64,000 nt of DNA, taken from NCBI GenBank assembly GCA_003993805.1, contig RSEF01000004.1, forward strand, positions 19,249,309 through 19,313,308. Reading direction: 5' to 3'. Both the position numbers and the translations under genes were made by a program. Below, in pieces: positions 34,869 through 48,000 of this stretch. The DNA comes from Himantopus leucocephalus. Lineage: Eukaryota; Chordata; Aves; Charadriiformes; Recurvirostridae. How positions within the stretch are numbered: the first letter of the stretch is position 1; the number at the start of each line of letters is the position of its first letter. The notes under the pieces were generated by a model that had not been told where the DNA came from, made no database searches, and worked only from the letters and a program-made list of their open reading frames with translations.

Positions 34869-34884
34869 TGTGTGCGCGCGCGCA
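34869..34884 (+). repeat. Short (TG)n(CG)n alternating purine-pyrimidine tract
   Basis: TGTGTGCGCGCGCGCA is strictly alternating and contains five consecutive CpGs. It has Z-DNA potential and is unusual in this CpG-poor region. Confidence 0.85.
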
Positions 34885-37800
34885 CTGTGCATAGAGTTGT
34901 TGACCGACCTTCAAGATACAAATGCCAGGTACATTTTATCACTAAAAGAAAAAAGCCAAAAATAATTTTCTGGGTTAAGAATCATTAAGTTTTTATAAAA
35001 AGATTATCATAGCTAGCAGAGTCTCTTTTCCAAGTACTCAAAGGAAATGTCTACTTTGCTATCATTAAATAAATAAAAAAAAGTATTTTCAAAACTAAAA
35101 AAGTAAATAATGTTATGTAAGAGCATCATTATATTTCCAAAGGGCATTTTTAAACTAAAACTTAGCATATAATGTTGAAGCTACCCATGAATGCTGCATT
35201 TTGTTAATTTCAGACACTAATGTTCAATGGTTTGAAAATTTTTAATGAGAACGGCCATCTCTGTAGACTGAAGACCTTGAAAAACAGAATTAAAAGCTGA
35301 TGTCTTGTTTAGCATTTGAAAAAAATGACTCTGCCTTTAAACATTCAAAAATTCTCACATTAACTTAATCTCTATTAATTTGGCTGCTGTGTACTACTGC
35401 ATCCCCATAAGCTGTCCTGCCTAAAACCATGCAATGCTGTGCAGGCAATGGGGATTGATATCCTTGATGCAAAAAAAAGATTTGTTAGGCCTTTTAGGGA
35501 TAGAGAAAAATACACCTTAAATTTCAGACTGAAGGTGAAACCCTTGGCTGCCATCAAATGCATCTTCCCTCATGATCAACAGAGCTAGCAACACTGACTG
35601 AAAATCAAGTTCTCATTATCAATTCTCAGGTAACTGCAAGGAATGCTTTTCCTGTATTACCAAAACTTACATGATTCCTACATTCCCGCACAGAAGAAAT
35701 GCATCAAAGAGGGTGGTTAAGTGATAATAAAAGAACCTTTACATTTTATGGCATGTCAGATTTGAGCTGATTTCTCATGGCTAATTCCACACTCCTTGGG
35801 CTAGCAACAAGTTTGCAGGATGAGCTGAATTCTCATGCAAGCATTAGTTTCTCCCACCATTAGCAGTGAAAGTCCCCGAAAAATAGGAGTTTGGTTTTGT
35901 TTTCATGCCTCTATTCCTAACAGAATATCAATATTGTAAAGGATGTGAACTGAAAGCCCAGAGAGGCCCACATCTGAATGTACTCTGGCCTGAGCTATTT
36001 TCATTCCTATATAATATAATTTTAAAACCTTAGAGAGTCATGAAAACAGAAATGACAATTTCTAAATGCACTCATAGAAGTTATAATAAAAACACACATT
36101 TCAACAGTTTAACTGTCAGCCTGTCTTGTTACCTATAATCACAGTGATTGAAGTTTCTGTATTTCAAAGGCAAAAATAGCAGTGATATAATAGGGAAAGC
36201 CTATTGCAGTTCATTAGTCATGGTACATTAGAAGAAAGAGATTCTTTGGCAATTTTATGGCCATTTTAAAAATGGTGCCTTCTCAAAAGAGAAAGTCTTA
36301 AGAGAGTCATATTTCACTTATTTTTCAGAGGCTGGGTAAGCCACATCTAGAAAAACAGTGAATGCAAGCAGGCCATGCAGAGGGAAGGAAGAAGGGTTTG
36401 GGAGCTGCAGATCCAGTGCAGAGATTCAGCATCTTGTTTATTCGTTGTGCCTGACCTACATCTGAGCACCCAAACACTTAGAGGAGGGGAGAGTTCAAAA
36501 ACTTGATCGGCATTTGAAAGATGTGATACAGACCTCTGCGGGGGACAGTAAACAAGCAAGATGGGGAGAAAAGCAGCAGATTTTTTTTCCCCCAGCAAAG
36601 CAATGTTACATCCTACAGGAAGCCTATGCAACTTATACCAACAATTCTATCCCGTAACGAAAAAAGGGTCTATGGCTGAATTATTGTTATGGGTAAAACG
36701 ATGACTCCTGCATTTTTAAACAAGCCAAACAGAATCTTTATGTAGTAAAACCAAAATGTCATTAACCAGACTCTTATCTTTGATTTTCCTCAGTGAAATC
36801 ATTGTGAAAAGAAGGGGGCAAGGAGAGATTGTGAGAATGAAAGAGGACACTTCTCTGATGCGGACATCAATTAAATATCATTGGATATGTATCCAGTTAT
36901 CAAGAATATATGTGAATAACAGGCAAATACGTTTGCTTGTCTGGCATTCTTCATAGGTAGCTTTTAGATTCATAGAAAGTGATGCACATGGGGGGGAGGG
37001 CAGTGAGCTCAAACCTAATTTTCCATACAAAGTTATCATCACTTAGGATCAAGTCCTTAGTGTTAGAAAGATCATTCAGTTCTCCTACTTTAAAATGAAT
37101 GGAGCAGAAATAGGAAACATGCAGAGAAGGAAAGCGATGATCATCAAAAATATATTATAGCTTCCTTATTGAACACTATATAATCATCCTGCAAAAAGAA
37201 AAGAGTGGGGATATAGCATAGATCTATAAAATCATGAATATCATAAACAGGGATAGGGAATGGCTGTGGAGCGCTGCTTTCGATAGAAGAATTAGCTAGA
37301 CTACCTTTTGCTGACTTCAAAATATAACTACAAAGAAATACAACAATAATTTATTACATTCAATTTAAGCATTGCAACCAAATGAAGCATTAAAATTGAA
37401 AGCCTGAATAAAGTGAGCTGAAGACCAAAGTAAGTACAGGCCTACGGAGAATAATCAGGCTTTCTTAGTTTTCTTTTCAACTGGTTTGTGATACAAGATA
37501 AAGCAAAATAATTCTTACTAAGTTTTAAATTATGAATGATACAGTGAATTATTAATGTTAAAGGTACATTATAAGCGCTTACTCTTAGCTTCTGCCACTC
37601 TTCTCTGTTTAACTATTCTTTGGTAATACACACAGCTTTGTTGAGTATAAGAAAGAGCAAGCCCTTTTTACACTGTAATTCAAAGTACAGAGCCTACACA
37701 CAGGCATCTAACCTGGGAGCCTCTTCAGTCTCTAGAGAGCGTTGTACATGATGACCAGCACTAGAACTGACAAAGGTTTCATCCAGAGTCAGGGATGAAG

Positions 37801-39607
37801 ATCTGTCTGCTCAAGATCTTTACAAGCTATGGTGAATCACACTGAAGGCAAAGGGAACATGCAAATTAAGACCCTAGTCTTGCAAACATCTGGCATCTGA
37901 GCTAAAATGACTTGTGTTTGATCAAAGTTTTCTATTTCTCTGGAGGCAATGAGGTGGGCATCAGTGATGTATTTATAATTCTCCACCTTCTTTTGCAGTT
38001 TCGAGCTTTCAGCAACGGCTCCCAAGAAAACATGACCTTCTATAGTACCCACCTCCTGCTCTGCTCCGGGGAATAGCTTTCTTTTGTGTGTAAAACCAGT
38101 TTGTATCATGCTTTGGATTACTGAGGGTATTTTCTGGTGATGGAGAAATTCCAACAGGGGAAACTGCAAACTGCAAGTCTTAGGCAGGAAGGAATAGAAG
38201 AATTGGGAAAGAAAAGGAATTGGGTCATTTTTAACCTGCACACTTCCATTATCACTAGCAACCATCCCAAGATGAAGCATTTAATTTTGCCTGGTATATA
38301 AACTCTTTCTGATACTAAACAGTTATTCAGAAGTCGAGAGCTAAGAAATCACGGACCATGAAGAATCCAGCCTCTTTTCATTAAAGTTAATCAAAGCTGT
38401 GTCACTAAAGTTAATGTGAGCAGAATAAAATAAAATCTAGATATTTTCTATTCCTCTGTTATGCAAATTAACTGTGACATGCACAGCTTTATTGCTTATT
38501 TCAACAACAGCAGGAAACCCAGGTAAGCTAACGCATTTTTCTTTTACAATTTACACTTCAAATTATATGATCACCCACAGCATGCTGCATTGCAAAATAC
38601 TGCAGGCTGACAAAACACAAGATGAGGATTTCATTGCTTGCAACAAGAATTTCAGGGCTGGCAAGAAAATGACTGGCAATGTTTTCAAATAAAAAATACT
38701 ATCATTATGGTAAATAGTCATTGGGTTTTCTTCTTGGGGAAAGCTTTAAAATGTCTCCAACACTCCATAAAACATTTTTATGTATGTGATTATGAACTGC
38801 AGACAATCACCTACTTCTGAAAAGTTTAGAGACACATTTAAGCTTTTGTAATCAAACATGGAAATGAAATCACCTTGTGGCACTTATGATCTTGATTAAA
38901 TGAGACTGCTGTTTACTAGTAGTCACTTAGAACTACATCATAACCTGTTTTCAGACTGACTGTCTATGAAGTTCTGCCATCATTGCTCAGACCCTGCAGA
39001 GAGCACAGTCCACTCTTCCTTCAGTCTTCTCTCCATAAGCAGGTCTAACCCGAAAGGACAGTATCCCTGCAAAAAGTGCCTTACATTTCCCAGGACTCCC
39101 TTCATTTATCATACCGCAGAGGGAAAACAGTAACAGGAGGCTAGAGAGGACTTAAGCACTTGCACCCTTTTAAAGCCGAATTTGTTGGAAAGCCAGCTCT
39201 CTTTCCCCGAGATGGTATAACTACGAGTGCAACCTTTTTCAGATGGCTTCGGAATCTACTCAAGATGTTTGAAGTAATGCTGGATCTATTCTCAACAGCT
39301 GATGAAATATCCCTAGATTTAAACAAGCTAAGAGCTGTAAGGCTTACCTAAATGCACACACAACGCATTTCCTTTATGGAAGAGAGAAGCACTGGGAATT
39401 CTTGACCAGATACAACAGGATAATTTGAATTTTTTTCAGCAAGTGCAAGCCAGCATAGCTACTTCCTCTGAAGTTGCTGAGAAATGGATCACAACAGGCT
39501 AAAAGACTAGACTAAGGTGATCTCAACCCATAAATAGTCATGTAAATTGCTAACACCAGTCATAAAGAAAAATCGGAACTGAAGGCATTCATTTTCATCT
39601 TGAAATG
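34885..39607. other. Unique AT-rich non-coding sequence
   Basis: Includes a 147-codon minus-strand open frame at 37837-38280 with no recognisable motif or conserved structure (see rejected). No mobile element recognised. Confidence 0.5.
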
Positions 39608-39658
39608 CACATGCAGCCCCTTCCCATTGCGCATGCAGCCCCTTCCCATTGCACATGC
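39608..39658 (+). repeat. 22-bp tandem repeat, 2.3 copies
   Basis: The unit CACATGCAGCCCC + TTCCCATTG occurs at 39608-39629 and 39630-39651 (A-to-G at the third base), followed by a partial CACATGCC. No N is present, so this small minisatellite appears genuine. Confidence 0.9.
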
Positions 39659-41249
39659 CTCTTCTGTTTCCCCAACTCATTACAGCCCAAGCATGGATAG
39701 CACCGCATCTTTGAACAAGAGGAAAAGGGTTTGCCTGTGAAGAATACAGTAACAGAAAGAATCACAGTAGGAGATTATACATTTATTATCGACAATGCTT
39801 CAAGGTTTTTTGGTCAAAGAAAACTCAATCAAAACGAACAATGTTTCAGTAGGAGATTCAATTAGATCTGACCTAAAATTATTCACTTCCAATGCTTTCA
39901 TACACTGGTAATCCCCTGTCCCATACGCAGTATCTCCCTTTTGATCTAGGTGCATAAAAAAATATGGAAGTTTGCAGCAGTTTCCAGACAGAGGAAGAGA
40001 AAACGTAGTTCAAGCTATAAAGTTAAATGGATGGGATCTGGAAGGAGAGAGGGTTGCTTTATCCTGAAAACTCCCTGTACTCAGTCACTGTTGCTAGTTA
40101 AAGACAGTTGTTTCATTTAGATTTTGAACATTCTATATAGGGCGGTTTTTGGTTCACTGGAGCTATTGAGGAAGCTCATGTTGCAGCAAAGAATGACAAC
40201 CTGTAGCCTTGAATCCAGTTTTCCAGAAAGAATAACTAATAACACAATAAATAGGTCACGTTACAAGTGACACCTGGAGGTACTGTGGTCCTCTGAAACC
40301 TGAAGTAATAGTTCAGTAAACTTTTTCTCCAATTTAATTATGATCTCACTTCAGTATAATAAAGCATCATAGACCTAGTTCACTTCCAGCCAACACAGAA
40401 CAAGCAGAATCTAACTCTGAATTTGACCTTGGACATTTCTGAACACAGCAAAGCCCTGACACTTTGAAATGTTTATTTATTGAACCTTGCCTGCATCTCT
40501 GTGATTTCACAAAAAGGTTTAAGGAATCATTGTATACATTTCACATGCAACCAACCCTCCCTAGAGGATGAATTGTTTTTAAATGAATATCCAGCCAAAC
40601 TATTTATACTTGTAGACTAGCATTTTCTTTTTGAAAAAATCAGCTTTTTAGGATTTTAGTTTAGTCCTGTTTCCTAACATGGTGAAAACTTACGGCTATC
40701 TTTACGTCACTATAACAAGATACTCCCAATTCCCACAAGAATTTCTCAAATAATAAAGAAAAGATTCTGCAGAGCTGCTGGCCTTTCAATATTTACAGAT
40801 AATTTTAAATTTTCATTACTCCTTTTTTAATTATAATTACTCTTATCGTTTCACAGAGTTATTAACTTCGACTATTGCTGTTCAAGGTTTGCAGTGTGTG
40901 TGACACCTATGGAAAAACAATGAATGGTCAGTAGGTAACAGTGAGTGGTCATTTCTGAAGCCAGGGATCTCCCACTATTCTGCAACGCTGATCGTGTCAG
41001 GTGTTAAAAATAACAAAGTGGACAATTTTTTTTATGAATTAGTTGCTTTGCAAATGATCAAAGGCAGTCTCATACCTCTAGCAAGATCCCTTTTTATGCT
41101 TACAGAGTCTAGGTCATCTGAAATTTTGTAGACATGTGAAACTGTACTCCTTTCCCAGCCACCAAATACCTATGACTCTTGAGAATCCGATAATATTTTT
41201 ACAGCCTGAGAAAACATTGCTTTGGAGCTACATAAGAGCAGCCTCCTGA
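39659..41249. other. Unique AT-rich non-coding sequence
   Basis: Nothing recognised apart from the CR1 that begins after it. The 5' end of that CR1 may lie somewhat further upstream than I can follow. Confidence 0.5.
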
Positions 41250-41541
41250 TCCCCATGAGGGTCCATCAGGGAGACAAAGGCAGGCTCTCTACAGAGGTGG
41301 CACGGTGAGAGAACAAGAGTGGAACAAATTTTAAGAGGGGGGAAGGGAAGTTCACAAAGGATTTAAGGAAAGACTTTTTCCATGTGAGAACAGTCAAGCA
41401 GTGGAATTGTGGCCAAGGAAGCTGTGCTGTCTCTATCCCTGGCAGTTTTCAAGGCCCAGCTGGACAAAGCCCTGAGTAATCCAATCTGCTCTTACAGCTG
41501 ACCCTGTTTTTGAGCAGGAGGTTGGACTAAAGACCAACTAT
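41250..41541 (+). mobile_element. Older, diverged CR1 LINE 3' fragment
   Basis: CR1 landmarks in order: GGCAGGCTCTCTACAGAGGTG, cut short here, at ~41280; AAGTTCACAAAGGATTTAAGG and AAAGACTTTTTCCATG at ~41350-41383; GTCAAGCAGTGGAATTGTGG at ~41394; GCAGTTTTCAAGGCCCAGCTG at ~41442; AGCAGGAGGTTGGACTA at ~41513. The last part (GGTCCCTTCCAACC plus octamers) is missing. This is a different, older subfamily than the copy at 8357. Confidence 0.88.
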
Positions 41542-44500
41542 GTCAAAATTCATCAAAAGCCCTCCAAGCTCTTCCTCCTCTTTCCCACAGGTATGAAAAA
41601 AAGCAACTGATTTTTACTGAGAGCTTGACAAATATTCTTGCCCCAATTTCCCCTGTTTTGAATCAGACAAAACATTTCCCCAATGTCCTTCATTTTCAGA
41701 TGATTTTCAGATGTGTAAGGAAAAGATATCTAAGTAACAGCCGCATTGTATGTTACATTACATATTTGACAAGCATTGAAGTCAGCTGGCTTTACACATT
41801 TCACAGATAAAAGAAACTGGCTGCCTATATATCCTTCTTGAAGGTAAAATGCACATATAAACATAAAATAGGCATGACATTGGCAGTTACAAAAAAAAAA
41901 AGTGTGCAGAAGAATCAAGATATGTTACCATGATGATGATTTTTCAAGGATTTTCCTTGAAGTTTTTGTAGATATTGGATCTCATAAAGAAGACGACATA
42001 ACTGAATATGAGCATAATGCTCTGCTCTGTTCACCTGTATGCAACCCCACCAAACAAATTCCCCTGCCACAACACAGAGATAAAGGAGGAACGTGATGAA
42101 TGTGTAGGGCTCCTCTTAAGCCTCATAAGTTGATTGGAGATTTTATTTATAAAATAAATTTCTGAATGTCTCAGGAAATCTCTCTCAGCCCCTCTGGTTG
42201 GTAAAGAAAAGGTCACTGACTGAAGATGGAAAGCAAAGCCCTAGACTACTACAGATTAGTTTTCTGAATGATGTAACAGACATTGACCACAGAGTGACTT
42301 TTGCATCTGTGCTATTCACATTTGGAATCTATTTATATTTCTTCCACAAAGCCAGTCTTGGTTCTTTTAACCTCATTACCGCTATCCCCTGCTTCCTCAC
42401 TAGACAGCAATTTGGAAAAAAAGTCAAACAGAAGAAGTGATTCGTATGCACTGTGAATAGAGGCAAGTGCTTAAGACTCTTTTGTTTTAGAAGTGTTCTT
42501 TTCTTCCTGACAATGACACCTGCAGTACTAAATTTAGGTATTTATCTGCTTCTGGATATGTCAGAGTACCTCAGAAAGACTTACTCCATAGATTTCACAG
42601 TCCAGGCTGCTTAAAGTCAGAAAAGGAAGAAAAGAGATCGTTTATATTCCAGGACCCATTAAAAGGGTAAACAGTACGTTCTTACATCACAGAATCCATC
42701 TAACATGAAAATACACAACAAGTTATAACTTTAAATGATTGGGGACATTTTCTTTTTTCTCCAAGAGGGAAAAAAAGAACAGAATTTTTTCAAACAGCCT
42801 ATTTCATTGAAATGAGGAAATATTTTTGAAACACTCTTATAAATGTCTAGATCATCATCAGTAATGCCTTCCAAATACCACCCGTATGTAGTTCTATTTT
42901 TAATGTTGGACTGTTCTTGAAAGCTGCTAAGAAAAACATTTATTCATAACACATAAAGCTATACCCTGTCTATGCATTTCCCTCCATTTGGGAGAGTATC
43001 CCAAATGTTGGTAAAATTTTAGGAAATATTTTTAAAATTTTAAAAGAACTTAAGTCCTATATTTTAATTTTCTTCCAAAACTAACATTCAAGGACAGATC
43101 CTGTAAATTTTATCTTACAAGTAACTTATCAGAATGCAAATAAATCCTTTCAATTCTGCAAGACAGACTCAATAAATACATATCACTCTAGTAATTAAAG
43201 GTTACCCATTCAAACACCACACATTTTATTTTAGCTTACAACTTTAACAAGAACTGATGTGAATCAGCCCTTTCCCTTAGGAAGTCTATTTTCAGGAATG
43301 GAGCAAAGTCCTTTCCAGAAAATCTGGGTAAGTGCATTACATATTTACACATTCAACGACAATTTTATTAGCTCTTAGAAGCAATATTATTGAGGATTGA
43401 GAGTCGTCTTTGCAGAATACTTTTGTCTGGTAATCCACCATTTCCAAACCAGAACACGTACTGTGCTGCATTACAGGTCATTTAAGGTTACCATGGTTTT
43501 GTTTTTTCAGATTATGCATACATCTTTTGTCTATAGGATGAAACTCAAGGGAACTCTCTTTCTAAAAACAAAAAGGGTGCTACTGCCTGGCATGGCCATA
43601 AAACTCTGCAGCCAGTCTTTTAAAAAGTTATTTTACCTAAAGCATGGACCTTGATCAACATACAGAGTCACTGCTTGGTGAGCTGTGCCTGTTGAAAAGA
43701 GCCAGTTGCGTGTCTCATTTAGGGAAAGGATTTGTTTTACTTTCTTTTTCTCTTCAGTCAAATTCATTAAATACTCACATTTTACATTGCCCCTTTATGT
43801 ACCCCGGTCTTATGCTGATTCCTGAATGTTTGCTATTTTAGTTATTACACTTATATCATCAAAATACTGTAATTTGGGAACTCTGTACTTAGCTATACCC
43901 AGAACAGCACTGAAAATCTACTTCACTACTTCTGCCCCCCAATTTCCACACATGCCATAAATACTGCTATAAAACATCAGCTCTGCAATAACTTTCATAA
44001 AAGTTCCTCACAAAAAACCCAAAACACTCCAAACCCAAACCAACCCAAGCTCATGAGCTGCAGTCTTGTGCCAGAAGAAAATTTCTAACAATCAACATCT
44101 TTAAGTTTAAAGAAATTTTACTAAAATTTTTTGCTGACTGTTCACCTCTGTATCATTACAAACCTGAAGTCACAGCGTATTTACCCTGTACTCTGTAGTG
44201 ATCACACACTTGCATGACGTATTATCACATAATGACTATTTGTTTCAGCTCTGTTCCAAGGCTGAGAGAAAAACTTGGATTGGAGCTGACATGGCACCGC
44301 AGCCAAACGGTTACAAGAAGTAATTGGGCAGCAAGCCTGAATGGCCTTTCCACGGCTTTTATTTAAAATTGTGTTGGTAAGGGATTATTTCCCTCCTGTT
44401 TTAACTTGGTAGACAATTTTACGTGGCACGTCTCATCAGCATGTAGTAACAAACTGCTGTGTTTCCAAGGGAACCAAAAGGGAGCATTCCCACGGGGCCT

Positions 44501-44942
44501 GAAGCAAGGTGAGCGTGCTGTGGCTGTAGTCACTAACACAACAGAGGAGGGCTGTTATTGTTGCAATGCCACCTCAGCTCCAAAGAGACACAAGGAAAGA
44601 AAAAGAAAAACTACTGTTACTGAAACCCTTCACCTGTGAGACCACCTCACAGAAGGTCGAGGTGCCCCAGGAGAAGCAGAAAGGGACCAGACCAGATTTC
44701 AGCCCATGTTGATCTCGCTATGCACCACCTTCACTCCCAGCCTGCTTCCGCGAAACAGCACCGCCCTTCCCAAGTCTCCCGCAGGCTCCCGCAAGGCCAG
44801 AGTGTGGTGCCAGGGGCTGTTGTGCATAACTTAAGATTTTTCCCAATAAGAGGAATATACCTTGGAAGTTTAAGACAATACCTTGAAAACTAAGGCCTTT
44901 TCTGGGCTGGCCTTTCCTTCTTTCTCCATCTATATGTTGATA
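41542..44942. other. Unique non-coding sequence
   Basis: Includes an A-run at 41890-41900. 44270-44520 is complex and less AT-rich, with no recognised identity. An A/C-rich low-complexity stretch lies at 44010-44050. Confidence 0.5.
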
Positions 44943-45027
44943 CTTGATACCTTTATATTTTGGTCATCAGTGGCAGTGGCTTTANTTTGATACCATTGTA
45001 TTTTGGTCATCAGTGGCAGTGGCTTTA
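44943..45027. repeat. ~42-bp duplication across a single N (probable assembly artefact)
   Basis: 44943-44984 and 44986-45027 share TTTTGGTCATCAGTGGCAG and the following TGGCTTTA. They differ slightly in the lead (ACCTTTATA versus ACCATTGTA). N is at 44985. Confidence 0.85.
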
Positions 45028-48000
45028 GCACAGGTTTAAATGCATTTTATCTAGTTTTTGTAAATACACTTGTGATCACTGTAAAGGCAAGAGACAGGCA
45101 GTCATTAATCATGCCACTCTCATTTAAAAAAAAATGGTAGGAAAAGGAAATCAGTTTGAGCTGGATTTCTCTCAACTCAAACCCTCACAGATTTCTAATA
45201 AAGGTCTTTACCCTCCTGCTCAAAGAATCTGATTTCTCCCAAGCTTCCCAACTCTTTTCTGTTTGAAAGGTTAAGTTTCACCATCAGTTTTATGTTCAAA
45301 CATAGTTTTCTACTGCATTTGAACAAGTGGATTGCATCAGTCTGTTAAATCCCAAATCTTATAAAATACACAGAATCAGGATTTAATGACAATCCAGCTG
45401 ATAAGAGATACTGCCACTCAATAACAGACGTACAAGGGAATACCACTTGTATGAAGTAAAATACATTTTATCATTAACCTACTAAAGAAAATTAATGGAA
45501 ATCTGTGGAAGTAAGCTTTTAAAGTAAAACTGCATTAATGAGAATAGAAATAAAGCAAAAATAGAATCTGGATGACACTTTTGGTAGGAGGTTCCATAAT
45601 TAAACAGTTGTCTATGATACTGTTGGGAAAAAAACCCAGATCTTTTTTCCCCACAAAGAACATGCATCTATTCATAAAACAGTTTCTCATCTGATTTAGT
45701 TCTTGTACATCTATTTCATTTCCACATGGATACAGAAATGAAGCAAACCCCATACCAGCATAAGCAGAGGCTTAACGTTAAGCAGGTGGGTATCCATTTT
45801 AAACTCCGTGCTTGATTGGTTTTCTTTAATAGAGCTTTAATTCACTGAAATCAATAGATTTACTGCAGACATGCTGAAGGCTGAACGTAGAGATCAACCA
45901 AAACATATAGCTTATTTCTAAAGACCAAGCATGTATTTTGCATGTGCACAGATCAAATGACAGAATGGAAATCCTGAGCACATGCCTTCCACTGGCAACT
46001 GAGGGAAGAGGCAGAGGCTGAAGCTTTCCTGGGCCTCCCCACCCAATTCTTACCTGCCTGTCGTCAGGTTCTTATGTCTGACCTGCCCATCCAGTTTCAA
46101 AGTAAGCCTAACAAGCGCCTTGCCCCTAATTCATTAGGGCAGTTTCCTTTGCGAATCTGTATATGAAACCATTTTTACACCATTTTCAAGATTTGCATAA
46201 TTCCCAATTCAAATACCCCCAAGTTTTGAAAGTATCCTCATTCTCTATTTCACAGTTCAAAAAAAAAAAAAAAAAACATATGTTGCATTTGGGTGGANCC
46301 CTTCTCTCCTAGCCTTGGTCACTCTTAGTATGGAATTTGAAACTCTTTTAATGAGGGACAGTATTCTACTGCATTCCAAGCACTGCACGTGGATGCAGCC
46401 TTTGGGATTAACATGACAAATAGTAAGTACATCCCAAATCTAAGTCTCAACCAAAGATCCCAAGAGGATACCATTCCTGAATCTTTGGTTCATAATCCTA
46501 CCTCTCTTACCTTCTCTATTGTACTCTAATCCTCCAAACTTTGCCATGCTTGTGGAAGCAAACCACTGCGAGGAGCAATGTTTCTTTCAGGAGGATACTG
46601 CACTGGAACATGCAGAAATGTCTGGAGGTTCAGTTTCATCCGCATGTTGCATTCACAGGCTTTTTAGAATTACCCTGTATTAAATACCAGTACACCCTGT
46701 AATACACATTCATGGAATGTGGTCTGAATAAAATTCAATACAAGAATGTTAAACGATATAAATATGCAAGCAGTACAAGCTGCAATTCTTAGCTTTTGTA
46801 GTTAAACTCATTTTTCTTCAGATCCCCACTCAATTTTCACTTTTATCATCAGGCATTCAGGACTTAAGAATTACTGATGAGAAGATCAGGGAACATAAAT
46901 CTTTAACAGTGACATTCTTCACTGATTTGGTAGAATCAACCTATGCAAATTACTGGTCTCTGCAATAACTGTTTTTACCACTCTCCCCTCTTGTCTGTCT
47001 TGGTCTTTTGGTACAAAGATTATGTCTTCCCGGCATGCATGGAAAGGAGCCCCAGAAGGGAGCTCTCAACACCAGGTAAATTATAATAAATATGATAGCA
47101 TAAGTAAAATTTTTCATTTTCTCTAAAAACTGAAGTAGCATTTATTTCTTGAGCACCCTTGAAAAGGAGATTTCTATGTCATCAGACCTTACATAGTGAA
47201 AAATTTCTGACAAAAGCACTACTACATTTCAATATGACCTAAAGTTAAACAAAGTTTTCTTGACAAATCATTTTTAAAAGCTAATTTTTTGTCCAAATAT
47301 ATTAGTTGTAGCGAAACTTCTTTGGAAAAGTGTTTCTAGGTAAAGGACACAATTTTCACCATTCAAGCGAACCTGGGATAGCGGGTAGTTTCGAGAGACA
47401 AGTCTTCACCTGAGACAAAGACTTTGTCTCAAATCTCTTCTGTTTCTGGTTTGAAGCAGAGATGACAATGCATTAGTCATATTCCTGGCAAGTCCTTAAA
47501 CACCAATTCACACGCATTGTCCAGAAGGCCACATTCTTTTATAAGCACTTGTTTTATTTTGTTCTTAAAGTCTCATATTCATCCTGACATAGAAAGGGAG
47601 AAGTTTGAAATTCTTAAAAATTTTCCAAGACAGAATTTTTTTCCATCATCACCCACTTCTAAATATATCAGATTCCTGTGATTAATATTATTATTATTTT
47701 GGAAGTCTCTATTTTTATTTTAGAAGCATGGTTTGTTGATGCATGCTACAGTCTTAATTCTTTGTATAAATTAGAGTGTGCTCACCACAACCACATTTAA
47801 GTAATTCAACATACTCTTAGCTTTTATTTCCCTTTTATTTGGAGTAGTTAAATGTCACGCTTACCACAAAAAGAGTAGTGCCCCATCATTCAATGACCCA
47901 TAGGCTTTGAATTATGATAACAGTTCAATCTGGAATGCTGTTACATCGTCAGAAATTTACCCAAAGGTCTTCTCTGAGAGCGTAACAGTGGTTCAGGAGG

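Noticed and set aside
37837..38280. 147-codon minus-strand open frame
   Set aside because: No recognisable motif or family resemblance. Some chance frames of this length are expected in 64 kb on six frames.
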